From: an uncultured bacterium
GTDB taxonomy: Bacteria; Chloroflexota; Anaerolineae; J036; Brachytrichaceae
Length of the DNA: 42,479 bases
Direction of reading: 5' to 3'
Assembly (NCBI GenBank): GCA_903873965.1
Contig: CAIQQO010000160.1
Coordinates: 1-42,479, forward strand
Shown here: in pieces, positions 18,467 to 27,713 of the stretch
Layout: each line of letters starts with the position of its first letter
How positions within the stretch are numbered: the stretch's first letter is position 1
Notes under the pieces: model-generated
The model's input: the letters and a program-made list of their open reading frames with translations, nothing else
Databases searched by the model: none
What the model was told of the DNA's origin: nothing
Position numbers and translations under genes: made by a program

Positions 18467-19899
18467 TGCGTACTAAAATTGTCTGCACACTTGGGCCTTC
18501 CAGTGACCCGGAGCCCGTCTTGCGCGAGATGATTCGAGCTGGAATGGACGTCGCTCGTATAAATTTCTCACATGGCACCCATGACGAACATGCTGCGCGA
18601 ATCGCTTTAGTGCGCCGGCTGGCTGCAGAGGAACACAAGCTGGTCGCTGTCATGGGTGATCTGCAAGGTCCCAAGTACCGCGTTGGTGATATACCCGGCG
18701 GCGTCATGATATCGCACGATCGCATGGTCACGTTCTCATCCACGGTTGCATTCAATGCAGCGATAGAGCCATGTGTCATTCCGATGCCGCACCCAGACCT
18801 CATAGACGCGATGGAACCGGGGTATCGGGTGTTGATCGATGATGGTGCGCTTGAATTGCGTGTCACAGGTAAGGATGATGATGGCAATGTGCAGTGCATT
18901 GTAGTGACAGGCGGATTGTTGACATCCCATAAGGGTGTTACCGTACCAGGTGCGCGCCTGTCAGTCTCTTCACTCACAGAGAAAGACAAAGTTGATGTGG
19001 CATTTGCGGTAACCCAGCAGTTGGATGCTGTCGCATTGTCATTCGTCCGAACTGCAGCCGATGTGCGCGCATTAAAAGCGACGTTGAGCGACCTGAAAGG
19101 TGATCCGTTTATCGTTGCCAAAATCGAGAAACCGGAAGCCGTTGATGACCTGCCAAATATTCTGCGTGAGGTGGATGTCATCATGGTGGCTCGTGGCGAT
19201 TTAGGCGTTGAGGCCCCCGCAGAAGAAGTTCCTTTCTATCAGAAAAAGATCATCCGCAGTTGCCTGAATGCCGGCGTGCCAGTCATTACCGCAACACAAA
19301 TGCTGCAAAGCATGATTCATGCGCCACAACCAACGCGCGCTGAGGCTAGTGATGTCGCCAATGCCGTACTTGATGGCACGGATGCTGTCATGCTCAGCGC
19401 TGAAACAGCAGCAGGCGAGTATCCTGTGGAGTCCGTGCAGGCATTGGAACGTATCGCGACACGGGCAGAGGCTGATGCACACTTGAGCCCGTTTCCACTG
19501 AAACAGAACGAAGAAGTAACGTTACCAACGCTCGATGCCGTGACGCGTGCAATGACAACAGCTGCTGCGGAAGTGGCGAATACTATCGGTGCGAAGGCAA
19601 TCGTGTGCACTACGCGTTCTGGTTTCACGGCGCGCATGGTTGCACGCCATCGACCCTCAACGCCCATACTGATGATCACACCCAGCCATCGGACTTACCA
19701 GTTCAGTGCCTTTATCTGGGACGTGAGAGCTGTTGAAATGCCCATGGTCTCGACGGCTGATGAAATGTTTGATGCTGCATCCAAGTACGTGGCTCAAGCT
19801 GGGTTTGCTGTCAACGGCGACAAAATCGTCATCACAGCGGGGGCGCCTTTGGGAAGCGGTTCCGGCAAGACCAACCTTATTAAGGTGCAAATCATCTAA
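18466..19899 (+). CDS. pyk: Pyruvate kinase
   Basis: A 477-residue glycolytic enzyme converting phosphoenolpyruvate and ADP to pyruvate and ATP. The N-terminal TKIVCTLGPSS and ARINFSHG carry the phosphate- and metal-binding residues. The B domain spans about 75-165. FIVAKIEKPEA supplies catalytic Lys219 and metal ligand Glu221, VARGDLGVE supplies Asp245, and ITATQMLQSM and GTDAVMLSAETAAGEYP complete the active site. The C-terminal domain is present and ends in the usual GxxxGSGKTNLIKV region. The substrate strand reads GDLQGPKYRVG where many homologues have DTKGPEIRTG, a known bacterial variant. It is coupled to degV by a 1-bp overlap. Confidence 0.96.
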   Translation: MRTKIVCTLGPSSDPEPVLREMIRAGMDVARINFSHGTHDEHAARIALVRRLAAEEHKLVAVMGDLQGPKYRVGDIPGGVMISHDRMVTFSSTVAFNAAIEPCVIPMPHPDLIDAMEPGYRVLIDDGALELRVTGKDDDGNVQCIVVTGGLLTSHKGVTVPGARLSVSSLTEKDKVDVAFAVTQQLDAVALSFVRTAADVRALKATLSDLKGDPFIVAKIEKPEAVDDLPNILREVDVIMVARGDLGVEAPAEEVPFYQKKIIRSCLNAGVPVITATQMLQSMIHAPQPTRAEASDVANAVLDGTDAVMLSAETAAGEYPVESVQALERIATRAEADAHLSPFPLKQNEEVTLPTLDAVTRAMTTAAAEVANTIGAKAIVCTTRSGFTARMVARHRPSTPILMITPSHRTYQFSAFIWDVRAVEMPMVSTADEMFDAASKYVAQAGFAVNGDKIVITAGAPLGSGSGKTNLIKVQII

Positions 19900-19903
19900 T
19901 AAA

Positions 19904-19936
19904 CACAGGTGCACTCAAAACCGAAATGCACCTGTG
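19904..19936 (-). terminator. Hairpin between pyk and the zinc-ribbon gene
   Basis: CACAGGTGCA (19904-19913) and TGCACCTGTG (19927-19936) form a 10-bp perfect stem with a 13-nt loop. On the minus strand it is followed by TTTATT. It therefore suits termination of the leftward zinc-ribbon transcript better than pyk, which has no T-run after it. The gene ends on both sides converge here. Confidence 0.6.
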
Positions 19937-19966
19937 CTGCTAAAACCCATTAGGCTTTGAGGATAC

Positions 19967-20782
19967 CTACTCCAGTGGTTCCTCGCGACTGATGAGCGGT
20001 TTTATTGGCGAAGTCGACCCTCTGGCCGTGTCTCCAACTGGTTGAGGTCGTGGGTATGTCTGGTTCTGAGCTTCGTCATTCTCAATGATTGGCGCTTGGC
20101 CACTCTTGACTTGGGCGCTGCTGCTACCACGCGAACTTACCCGGTCTACTAAACCTTCAATCGCGCCACCCACCTTATCCAGCATGGCTGTAAAGCCGCC
20201 GTTTACACTCTGGCTGGGCTCGTTATTCCCAAAATCCACAGCACTTGCAGCGATTTGAGGAACAGGCTCAGTCTGCGCCGGTGGTAACGAATTGGCACCA
20301 TATGGTTGTGGAGCCCGTACCTGGCGATGCTTCTGTTTTCCTGTGACCGGTCTTTCTGGCTGTAGTTCATTGCCGCAATACGGGCACATATCCCATGCCA
20401 GATGAACTGCCTTGTGGCAGCTTGGGCACGAGTTACGCAATGTGTTGTGACACTTTGGACAGAATACCATGTCGGGATCGACGCGTCGGCCACAAGACGG
20501 GCAAAATTCCTGATGCTCGATACTGGCCAGTAGCGACTCTTCTTCGAGTGCGCGCACATAGGCCTCGGCCAGCGTTTCGCGAGGGCGCAGCATAAAGTAA
20601 ACAAGAATGCCTGCAATAGGCACCACACCGACCATAACAGTTGCGAGGATCTGGACGAGAAAGTCACGCGAACGTGACCGAATGTCGCGGAATGTCCAGA
20701 TTGTTAGACCGCCAATGAGTGCTGCTGTTATCGCGCCGATGATTGCGACGGCCGTCACGATCAGGTTGCTTATGTTCTCCAT
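19967..20782 (-). CDS. Membrane-anchored double zinc-ribbon protein
   Basis: A 271-residue protein of unknown function. Two hydrophobic helices come first (about 6-32 and 42-66: LIVTAVAIIGAITAALIGGLTIWTF and LVQILATVMVGVVPIAGILVYFML). Two zinc-ribbon knuckle sets follow in the cytoplasmic part: CPSCGRRV, FCPKC, CPSCHKAV and MCPYCGNEL. The last 120 residues are a low-complexity Pro/Ser/Gln-rich tail. Double zinc ribbons of this sort often mediate protein or nucleic-acid contacts at membranes, but no role is assigned. It is divergent from radC. TATAAT lies 8 bp upstream of its ATG without a Shine-Dalgarno, suggesting a leaderless mRNA. Confidence 0.75.
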   Translation of the reverse strand: MENISNLIVTAVAIIGAITAALIGGLTIWTFRDIRSRSRDFLVQILATVMVGVVPIAGILVYFMLRPRETLAEAYVRALEEESLLASIEHQEFCPSCGRRVDPDMVFCPKCHNTLRNSCPSCHKAVHLAWDMCPYCGNELQPERPVTGKQKHRQVRAPQPYGANSLPPAQTEPVPQIAASAVDFGNNEPSQSVNGGFTAMLDKVGGAIEGLVDRVSSRGSSSAQVKSGQAPIIENDEAQNQTYPRPQPVGDTARGSTSPIKPLISREEPLE

Positions 20783-20790
20783 CAGCCGCG

Positions 20791-20796
20791 ATTATA
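20791..20796 (-). promoter_or_regulatory. -10 box placing the zinc-ribbon mRNA start at its ATG
   Basis: TATAAT on the minus strand ends 8 bp before the ATG at 20782, the same distance as at argS. No Shine-Dalgarno is present. On the plus strand the overlapping TATACT (20793-20798) could serve radC. No convincing -35 is visible for either direction. Confidence 0.4.
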
Positions 20797-20843
20797 CTGG
20801 ACGAAATTCGCATGATTCCATACTAATCACTAGGGTTGACGTC

Positions 20844-21587
20844 ATGATTGAGAAGAATCCAGCTTCCGATAGCAACGGAGAACGCAAAAACGAATACCAT
20901 GTCCTGATCAGTGACATCCCGGAAGGTGAGCGCCCTCGTGAAAGGTTTATGGCCGTTGGCGCTGCCGGCATGTCCCAGCGTGAACTGCTTGCCATACTGA
21001 TTCGCATGGGACCGCCTGGCGTTGGTGCGTTGGCTCTAGCCGATCAGTTACTCAAGGAGTTTGACGGTTTGAGCGGGTTGGCGCGCGCAGATATCAATGA
21101 GTTACAGGTGGTTCGCGGCATTGGCCCTGTAAAAGCTATTGAGATTAAAGCCGCTTTGGAACTGGGCAAGCGCATGATTTTGGCCGCACCTGATCAGCAA
21201 CGGACACAGATTAAAACACCCGGCGATGCGGCGCAATTACTCATGTTGGAAATGGGCGTGCTTGAACAGGAGGAAGTTCGTACGCTGCTGCTGGATACAC
21301 GCAACAGAGTGCTCTCTATGCAACAGGTATATAAAGGTAGCCTGAACACAGCCAGCATGCGCATTGCGGAGGTTTTTAAGCAAGCGATTCGTGCTAATTG
21401 CGCTTCGATCATTGTTGCACATAACCACCCCTCTGGTGACCCCGCGCCATCAGCAGAGGATGTTAAAGTCACCCAGTCGCTTGTGCATGCAGGCAAACTA
21501 TTGGACATCGATGTACTTGATCATATTGTGATTGCACAGAACCGTTACGTCAGTCTTAAGGAACGCGGTCTGGGATTCGAGGAATAA
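20844..21587 (+). CDS. radC: RadC family JAMM/MPN-domain protein
   Basis: A 247-residue protein with a helix-hairpin-helix region (LSGLARADINELQVVRGIGPVKAIEIKAALELG, about 80-112). A C-terminal JAB/MPN metalloprotease-like domain follows, whose zinc site is visible as HNHPSGDPAPSAED, with a conserved Glu further upstream. RadC homologues were once linked to DNA repair. Their true activity is still uncertain, and they are widespread housekeeping or mobile-element genes. I start it at ATG 20844. The longer open frame upstream runs antisense into the zinc-ribbon gene and reads as non-protein. Only a weak AGGG precedes the ATG. It ends 23 bp before the first GT-C gene. Confidence 0.9.
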   Translation: MIEKNPASDSNGERKNEYHVLISDIPEGERPRERFMAVGAAGMSQRELLAILIRMGPPGVGALALADQLLKEFDGLSGLARADINELQVVRGIGPVKAIEIKAALELGKRMILAAPDQQRTQIKTPGDAAQLLMLEMGVLEQEEVRTLLLDTRNRVLSMQQVYKGSLNTASMRIAEVFKQAIRANCASIIVAHNHPSGDPAPSAEDVKVTQSLVHAGKLLDIDVLDHIVIAQNRYVSLKERGLGFEE

Positions 21588-21610
21588 CGGGCTGTTGTGA
21601 GAATGCTTCA

Positions 21611-23617
21611 ATGAGCCAGCAACGATCGCAGCAGAATCGCTTCGCATTCAGATGGGGCTGGCTTTGGCTAATACCTGCCCTGGTCGTGCTTTTTGCATTC
21701 GCGTTGCGTGTACTCAATCTGAGCGCCCAAAGCATCTGGTTTGATGAAGGCTGGTCATGGTATCTGGCGCGCCTGCCAATCGGTGAGATGGCCAAAATAA
21801 CAAGCGCCGACCGTAGCCCAGTTCTGTACTATGCACTGCTGCATATGTGGACCGACCTGGTCGGTGAAAGCCCATTTGTGATGCGCTATCTGTCCGTTAT
21901 CGCCGATACCACGACAGTCGCCCTGGTCATCGTTTTGGCGCAGGCCCTATTCAAGCGTGCCCGGCATTTCCCAGTCTCAGGTGTGCTGTATGCCGTCTGT
22001 CCGTTTGCTGTCTGGTATGCACAGGAAACGCGTATGTACGCTCTCGTAGGCGCGTTATGTGCAGCTTCGAGTTACTGGTTGTGGCGATGGCTGCGCGAAC
22101 CTGATCGACGAGTAAGTCTTCTTGCCTCAGCAGTGTTGATGGCGGCTGCTATTAACACGCACTATTACGCCGTTTTTCTGCTACCTTCTCACGGATTAGC
22201 CGTAGTGCTTTTTACCGTGTTACAGAGTAGCCAGCAAGCTCGCGGTAAAAGATTGCGGTTATTTGTACGCAATGCAGGGAGTTGGGTAGTAGCAATGATG
22301 GGTGTGGCGGTAGTGCTGGTGCCGTGGCTGTTGTTTGCCTCATCGGGCTTTGCCTATGATGATGGCTTTGTCTTTCCACTTAATACGGTCGACGGTCGAC
22401 TGGGTGAATGGATCAACGCGTTCGCAAGTGGTGGCATACCACGACCGCAGCCTGATTTTTGGCCAATGGCGCTCATATGCGCCGCTGCGATTACCTGCGT
22501 TCTATGCGTCATCAGGCGCAGATGGCGCGCCCTGGCTTTTCTGCTGATAATGACAGTTGGATCGCTCTTAGCCGCCTCTATCGCCGTGCGCATCGTATAT
22601 CCTTACCGGTCGGTGTTTCATCCGCGCTATCTGATCTATGTCATACCCTGTACAGTCGTTATGCTCGGTGGGGTGGGGCAAGTAATGCTGGGTGACTCCC
22701 GGAGAGCACGTCCCAGTATCATCCGCCTATTTTCCGCAATAGTCGGCTTGCTGCCGATGGTATTACTCACTGTTCTGTGGCTGCCTGCGCTGATGGCCAT
22801 CTACAGAGATCCGACGGTGGCTCGGGACAACACCCGCGCAGCAATGGTTCATGTTGTTGAAGCTCTGAAGCCTGGCGATGTTGTCATAGTCACCCGCGAC
22901 AATTATGCCGTCCAATATTACCTGCATACCCAATTCGCAGCATACGCTAATCAGTTTATTGCCTTCCCCGCCGGTTTGCATGGAGTGCTAAAAACAGACG
23001 TTGACTATGTAGCAGCATTACGCCAATACAATCCTGACCGCGTCCGCTTGTTTTTGTGGCAAGATCAGGTTGTCGATCCGCACAGATTGATTGAGTCGAC
23101 ACTGTGGGCTAATGGCTACGAATTAGGCGAAATTAGTTTCGGCCAGATTCGTCTCCCCTTATTCCAGATGGTGAAACATCCAATAACGGCAGTACCAGTG
23201 CAAAGCGCCGATGTCCAGTTTGCTGATGCGCTTAACCTGGCGGGTTTCTGGATGCGTGCCGAAGGGTATCCTGGCGATTGGTTTTATGCGGTGTTGCGAT
23301 GGAGCGTGATTCGGAAAATCAACGCCAACTATAAAGTTTTTATTCATGTACTCGCGCCTGATGGTCATACAGTGTTTCAACGTGATAAACTCCCTCTGAG
23401 CGACTTGCTTCCCATGACAACATGGAAAGTCGGCGAAACAGTCAGTGACGCCTATGCCATGGTCATTCCGGCCAATCTCCCCGTTGGTGATTACCGCATT
23501 TATCTTGGGATATACGATCCGTATGCTCAGGCCATGCGGCTGCATACCCAGTCAAGTATGCTTCTCACCGCTGATGACTCAGTGATGCTTGGTACACTGC
23601 ATATACATAAACGATGA
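21611..23617 (+). CDS. GT39-like (GT-C) membrane glycosyltransferase with C-terminal beta-sandwich domain
   Basis: A 668-residue protein with about 11 membrane helices in its first 410 residues. The first outside loop has SIWFDEGWSWYLARL (Asp45-Glu46), the acidic motif expected of GT39/ArnT-like enzymes that use polyprenyl-phosphate sugars. It is followed by SPVLYYALLHMW and later WYAQETRMYALVG, common in this group. An external loop domain (about 425-520) follows. A beta-rich module (about 530-665) then reads YKVFIHVLAPDGHTVFQRD, WKVGETVSDAY, and PANLPVGDYRIYLGIYDPYAQAMR. The same module ends the kinase at 35335. The stop overlaps the next GT-C gene by 4 bp (ATGA). The donor is likely a lipid-linked hexose. 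Confidence 0.82.
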   Translation: MSQQRSQQNRFAFRWGWLWLIPALVVLFAFALRVLNLSAQSIWFDEGWSWYLARLPIGEMAKITSADRSPVLYYALLHMWTDLVGESPFVMRYLSVIADTTTVALVIVLAQALFKRARHFPVSGVLYAVCPFAVWYAQETRMYALVGALCAASSYWLWRWLREPDRRVSLLASAVLMAAAINTHYYAVFLLPSHGLAVVLFTVLQSSQQARGKRLRLFVRNAGSWVVAMMGVAVVLVPWLLFASSGFAYDDGFVFPLNTVDGRLGEWINAFASGGIPRPQPDFWPMALICAAAITCVLCVIRRRWRALAFLLIMTVGSLLAASIAVRIVYPYRSVFHPRYLIYVIPCTVVMLGGVGQVMLGDSRRARPSIIRLFSAIVGLLPMVLLTVLWLPALMAIYRDPTVARDNTRAAMVHVVEALKPGDVVIVTRDNYAVQYYLHTQFAAYANQFIAFPAGLHGVLKTDVDYVAALRQYNPDRVRLFLWQDQVVDPHRLIESTLWANGYELGEISFGQIRLPLFQMVKHPITAVPVQSADVQFADALNLAGFWMRAEGYPGDWFYAVLRWSVIRKINANYKVFIHVLAPDGHTVFQRDKLPLSDLLPMTTWKVGETVSDAYAMVIPANLPVGDYRIYLGIYDPYAQAMRLHTQSSMLLTADDSVMLGTLHIHKR

Positions 23618-26547
23618 GAACGAAACACCGTGATCTATGGCTGTTGACATTGATGGTACTGTCTGCGACGGCGTTGCGTATTGCTGATCTGACAGGTCGC
23701 AGTCTATGGATTGATGAGAGTCTCACACTATCCCGACTGGTTGGCTCGTGGAAAGATATTTTTAATAATGTCGTGGTGATGCAGGGTGTTCACACCATCG
23801 ACTTGCATCCTCCGCTGTATTTTGCCGCACTGAAAGCGACAGGTTTTCTTCTGGGTGACAGCGAATTTTCACTCAAACTGGTAGGTGCGTTTGCATCTAT
23901 TCTTCTGGTGCCAGTGACATACGTACTAGGTCGGCGGTTATTTTCCAGCCGTGTCGGACTGATAGCAGCAGTGCTGGCGCTGTTGTCACCCGCGTATCAA
24001 TGGTATGGCCATGAACTGCGCATGTACACGGTTGTGCCGTTACTCGCAGGTGTCAGTAACTACTGCCTGTATCTGGCAACGCAGAAGCAACGCATGAGCG
24101 TGGGCAGGTGGGCGCTCTGGCTCGGTATTACCGCCAGCGCGCTGTTTACCCACTACTCCGTCGTGGGTTTGTTTGCGGCGCAGTTACTCTTTGCTGCGGC
24201 GATCATCATTTATAAGCGCCCCAAAATTGCCCGGCGCGACTTTGCCATTCTAGGTATGGTTGTTGGAATCATTTTGATTCTTGCGTTGGCAGCCGGCGTA
24301 GGCGGCGACATTTCCTTCCGGTTGCGTCAGTTCGTCGTCGGCTCTACAAAGCCGGCAGTCGAAATGGATCCATTTGGCGAGATTGTTCAGAATGTATTCA
24401 ACACGACATTGTTCGGCATGAATGCATCTGATCCGTCCGAAGGTGTATTTACCTGGTTTGTGATTGTCGTCTTCATACTCGGAATTTTGCTACCTAAATT
24501 CCTCACTCTGGATAAGGTTGATAACGCAGCGTCGCGAACCTCGCGCGTCTTTCTTGGACTGATGTCTATTTTTCCGATGGTGTTCGTTCTGGTTTACTAC
24601 CTCATTGATCATCATCCAAGCTTTCGCTATTCGATCCTGATTGTGACTTCCGCGCACGTGCTGATCGCCCGGACGATCAGCATAGGTATTGTGCAATTCA
24701 GATCGATTGCCCGCCGGTCCACTACTTTTATACAATCAAGGCCGCGCAGTTCCATAATGCGGACATTGAGTGCTGCGGTTGGACTGATCGCACTGATCAG
24801 CATCATTGTTGCGCAGGTGTACGGTCTGGCTTATACATTTATTCAGACTCCCTCGTGGCAGGATGACTGGCGTGGTATGGCGCAGTATCTGCGTGACAAC
24901 TGGCGACCGGGCGATGTCTTTGTAATCACACTTTACACGCCCGAAGAAGAATTGAAGCGACTTCTAAATGATCTCCCGATTGAAGTTCTGCCGGCGCAGA
25001 TGTTGCCAGAGGAAGGTCAGGCGCGGCAAATACTGACCACCCATTACAAGCGAATCTGGTACGCTAACACTGGCGGCGTTGATCTGGATAGCAACACCAA
25101 GATGGGTCGAATACTGTTGCCGATGCACCGACGCGATCGACTATCGTTCCCGAGTCAGACCAACATTCTTGACCTCATGCTGTTTGAGGTATCACCGGCC
25201 ATTACACCTGATCTTCCTTCAAATGCGCACAGGGTCGAAAGCAACTCGGGCAGGTCTGATACGCCCGAGATAGCGGGCTATGTCATTGAATCGGGAAACC
25301 CCTACCACCGTTATCCGAACATGCAACTCGGTCTGTATTGGCGTAAGCTGACACCATCTGCGCGATTGGGCCAATTCAGCGTGTCAGTGCGCCTTAAGTC
25401 AGCCGATCAGCGGGTTTGGGCAGATTGGTTTCTGCCATCGAGGCTGGATCGGGCGCCGGCACTTTGGACATCCAACAGCCTGTATCGAGAAGACTACATT
25501 GTGCCGCTTCCGATTGGCCTGCCGAAACAACCGTATACGCTGGAGCTGGCTATAGGCGCTGGCGAAAAAGCGGAGGTCTATCGCACTATAACACAACCTG
25601 TTGATGATTCTGCAATAGATTGTTGCATCAGGATATTGCGTTGGCCGCTCAATGTCGATGCTGCTTCCGCGCCGACCTTTTGGCAGACCAACGGCGTGCA
25701 GCTGCAAAAATCGGAGTTTCCGGAAGGTATTACACCGGGCGGGATTCTTCCAGTAATACTTACGTGGCGATTATCAACACCACCATCTGTGGCATGGGGC
25801 ACTGGTTTGCGACTTGAGGGATTACTGGGCGGCTCAGTTATTGAGTCGCCACAACAGGATGTTAAGAATGATCCTACAGTGATGTCCTGGCCTGTTGGTC
25901 AGGCAGTGCGTACAATGCAGTCGCTGCAACTCCCTTTCACGGTGAAGCCCGGCTTCTATAGGTTATCTGCCTACCGGAAGTCGATACCCAGTCCAGACTC
26001 ACAAACTGTTGTGGATGATGGGTTATTGCTTGGTATTGTGAAGATCAATGACTTCCCGTTCAGCCAGGCCGCGAAGGAGATACCGCAGCCTGTCAATGGC
26101 AAGGTGAGTGATATGACGCTACTGGGGTATAGTCTTGACCAGAAATTCGCCAGAGCGGTTACACTGCGGTTCCAACTGTACTGGCGCGTCGATGCGCAGC
26201 CAACACGCGATGGCGTGTTGTTTTTGCACGTGATCGGGCCTGACGGTCAAATGGTTGCTCAAGATGACAATCCGCCCGAGTTGGGTAAACGTTCTTCGAT
26301 GACATATAGACCTGGCGAAGGCATCAGTCAAATTCATCGTCTGGTGATTCCAAAGGATGCGCTTCCAGGCCAGTACAAGTTGTATGCTGGGGTTTACGAT
26401 CGTGGTGGACAACAGTTGCGTTGGCCTGCTCAGCAGAATGGGACAGCGGCACAGGATGATCTGCTATTACTGGGCGCTCTTGTACTGCCAGAGCCGCCTA
26501 ATCTATCGCATCGCACTTTCATACCATTTCTTCTGGTTGGAGACTGA
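23614..26547 (+). CDS. Large GT39-like (GT-C) membrane glycosyltransferase with three C-terminal beta-rich modules
   Basis: A 977-residue paralogue of the preceding protein. The membrane part spans about 1-410, with SLWIDESLTLSRLV (Asp34-Glu35), HPPLYFAALKATG and WYGHELRMYTVVPLLAG. A soluble domain (about 425-530, WRPGDVFVITLYTPEEELKRLL) follows. Three beta-rich modules then come, near 548-665, 675-800 and 833-965. The last has VLFLHVIGPDGQMVAQDD, YRPGEGIS, and PKDALPGQYKLYAGVYDRGGQQLR, clearly like those of its neighbours. The first two are more worn. It is coupled to the upstream GT-C (ATGA). It is predicted to glycosylate an exported acceptor on the outer face. The acceptor could be protein or lipid-linked glycan. 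Confidence 0.8.
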   Translation: MRTKHRDLWLLTLMVLSATALRIADLTGRSLWIDESLTLSRLVGSWKDIFNNVVVMQGVHTIDLHPPLYFAALKATGFLLGDSEFSLKLVGAFASILLVPVTYVLGRRLFSSRVGLIAAVLALLSPAYQWYGHELRMYTVVPLLAGVSNYCLYLATQKQRMSVGRWALWLGITASALFTHYSVVGLFAAQLLFAAAIIIYKRPKIARRDFAILGMVVGIILILALAAGVGGDISFRLRQFVVGSTKPAVEMDPFGEIVQNVFNTTLFGMNASDPSEGVFTWFVIVVFILGILLPKFLTLDKVDNAASRTSRVFLGLMSIFPMVFVLVYYLIDHHPSFRYSILIVTSAHVLIARTISIGIVQFRSIARRSTTFIQSRPRSSIMRTLSAAVGLIALISIIVAQVYGLAYTFIQTPSWQDDWRGMAQYLRDNWRPGDVFVITLYTPEEELKRLLNDLPIEVLPAQMLPEEGQARQILTTHYKRIWYANTGGVDLDSNTKMGRILLPMHRRDRLSFPSQTNILDLMLFEVSPAITPDLPSNAHRVESNSGRSDTPEIAGYVIESGNPYHRYPNMQLGLYWRKLTPSARLGQFSVSVRLKSADQRVWADWFLPSRLDRAPALWTSNSLYREDYIVPLPIGLPKQPYTLELAIGAGEKAEVYRTITQPVDDSAIDCCIRILRWPLNVDAASAPTFWQTNGVQLQKSEFPEGITPGGILPVILTWRLSTPPSVAWGTGLRLEGLLGGSVIESPQQDVKNDPTVMSWPVGQAVRTMQSLQLPFTVKPGFYRLSAYRKSIPSPDSQTVVDDGLLLGIVKINDFPFSQAAKEIPQPVNGKVSDMTLLGYSLDQKFARAVTLRFQLYWRVDAQPTRDGVLFLHVIGPDGQMVAQDDNPPELGKRSSMTYRPGEGISQIHRLVIPKDALPGQYKLYAGVYDRGGQQLRWPAQQNGTAAQDDLLLLGALVLPEPPNLSHRTFIPFLLVGD

Positions 26548-26557
26548 TAGGTTAAGC

Positions 26558-27700
26558 ATGCGAGCATTCAGGTTGGCGATGATGTTGGTAGTCTGCTTAT
26601 TGTTGCATGCACTCTATAGCGTATGGACACCGGTAGCGGCGCAGACGACCGATAAGGCAGCCATTCTTACGGCGCTAAACCGCGTGCGTCTGGCTGGCGG
26701 TGTTGCGCCATTAGCACTAAACCCCGCACTTGAGAATGCTGCCCAGCTGCACAGCATTGAAATGGCAACGGCTGGCAGTATTGATCTCGCGGGAAAGCGT
26801 GGTTCTTCTGCGCTTGAGAGGATTACGGCTGTTAGTTATCCAGCATGGCGTCAGACTCGGATCTGGGCAGAGAATGTCTTCGCAGGTAATCACGGCTTCG
26901 ATGAGGCATTAGCTTTCCTCCTGAAGAATGAAGAACCAGATCATTCTCCCATGAGTGCGCGTTTTCGCGAGGTCGGGATTGGCGCCCAGATTGCGCTAAA
27001 CAGCGCCGGAGAGCAGATCACCTATTGGACATTGACATTTGGTTCTCAACCCAATGTACTGCCTGTTTTCATCAATGATGGTGCCACGGCAGTGATGTCA
27101 CAGCAGATAGCCGTCCATTTTACGCAAGAAGAGGCTGTGCCTTCTGGCGAAGGGACAACGATGGGCACAGTAATCGAAGTACGCATGAGCATGAATCCGT
27201 CATTTCAAGGCGCGCTTTGGCAGCGATGGGAATCTTTGATCCCATTTACCTTTGATCCACAGCCAGGTCCAAAGACGGTATACGTTCAGATGCGCGATGC
27301 TGGCGGTAGAACTGCCAGTGCGACCGCCAGTGTGCTATATGATCCCAATGGTACTCCGCAGCCTGCCGTGGTTGCTGAAAAATCATCAACCGATTCTGGC
27401 GCCACACTGAATGGATCGCGTGTTTCTGCAACCACACCAGCACGTACCGCTGTGCCAATATTGACATTACCGCCAGAGGCACTGCCAGGACAAGACGGCG
27501 TTAATCGTGCGGGATCGGCTGCAACCAAGATTGTGCTTAGAACGCCTTTTCCACATTCTGACACCAGGCAAAATCCCGACAGTGTCGCTACTGAAGCTGG
27601 AACGGACTGGTTGCTGCCAACCTATCTGGTTGTCCAGGCGGCACTGGTTATTACAGGAATCTACTGGTTTCTTTCACTGAAGAAATCATCCAGGATATAG
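26558..27700 (+). CDS. Exported CAP/SCP-domain protein with C-terminal membrane anchor
   Basis: A 380-residue surface protein. A signal peptide (about 1-28, hydrophobic core AMMLVVCLLLHALYSVW, cut after VAA) is followed by a CAP/SCP-like domain (33-170: AILTALNRVRLAGGVAPLALNPALENAAQLHSIEMA, AENVFAG, HSPMSARFREVGIG, YWTLTFG). An Ig-like beta domain (about 175-265, ending YVQMRDAGGRTASATASVLYD) comes next. A Thr/Ser/Pro-rich linker and one membrane helix (WLLPTYLVVQAALVITGIYWF) end in a basic tail. Bacterial CAP proteins of this kind are extracellular, and their activity is mostly unknown. I start at 26558. The longer open frame overlaps the GT-C gene in another frame. Its place between GT-C genes and a GT2 makes it a possible glycosylation target. 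Confidence 0.8.
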   Translation: MRAFRLAMMLVVCLLLHALYSVWTPVAAQTTDKAAILTALNRVRLAGGVAPLALNPALENAAQLHSIEMATAGSIDLAGKRGSSALERITAVSYPAWRQTRIWAENVFAGNHGFDEALAFLLKNEEPDHSPMSARFREVGIGAQIALNSAGEQITYWTLTFGSQPNVLPVFINDGATAVMSQQIAVHFTQEEAVPSGEGTTMGTVIEVRMSMNPSFQGALWQRWESLIPFTFDPQPGPKTVYVQMRDAGGRTASATASVLYDPNGTPQPAVVAEKSSTDSGATLNGSRVSATTPARTAVPILTLPPEALPGQDGVNRAGSAATKIVLRTPFPHSDTRQNPDSVATEAGTDWLLPTYLVVQAALVITGIYWFLSLKKSSRI

Positions 27701-27713
27701 GATTGAGTGAATT

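Noticed and set aside
18396-19184. A 262-codon open frame antisense to pyruvate kinase
   Set aside because: The translation is Ser/Thr/Arg-rich low complexity, as expected from the reverse of GC-rich codons. pyk is intact with all catalytic residues.
20607-20843. Longer N terminus for radC
   Set aside because: These 79 codons run antisense through the zinc-ribbon gene and its membrane helices. RadC proteins start near the chosen ATG.
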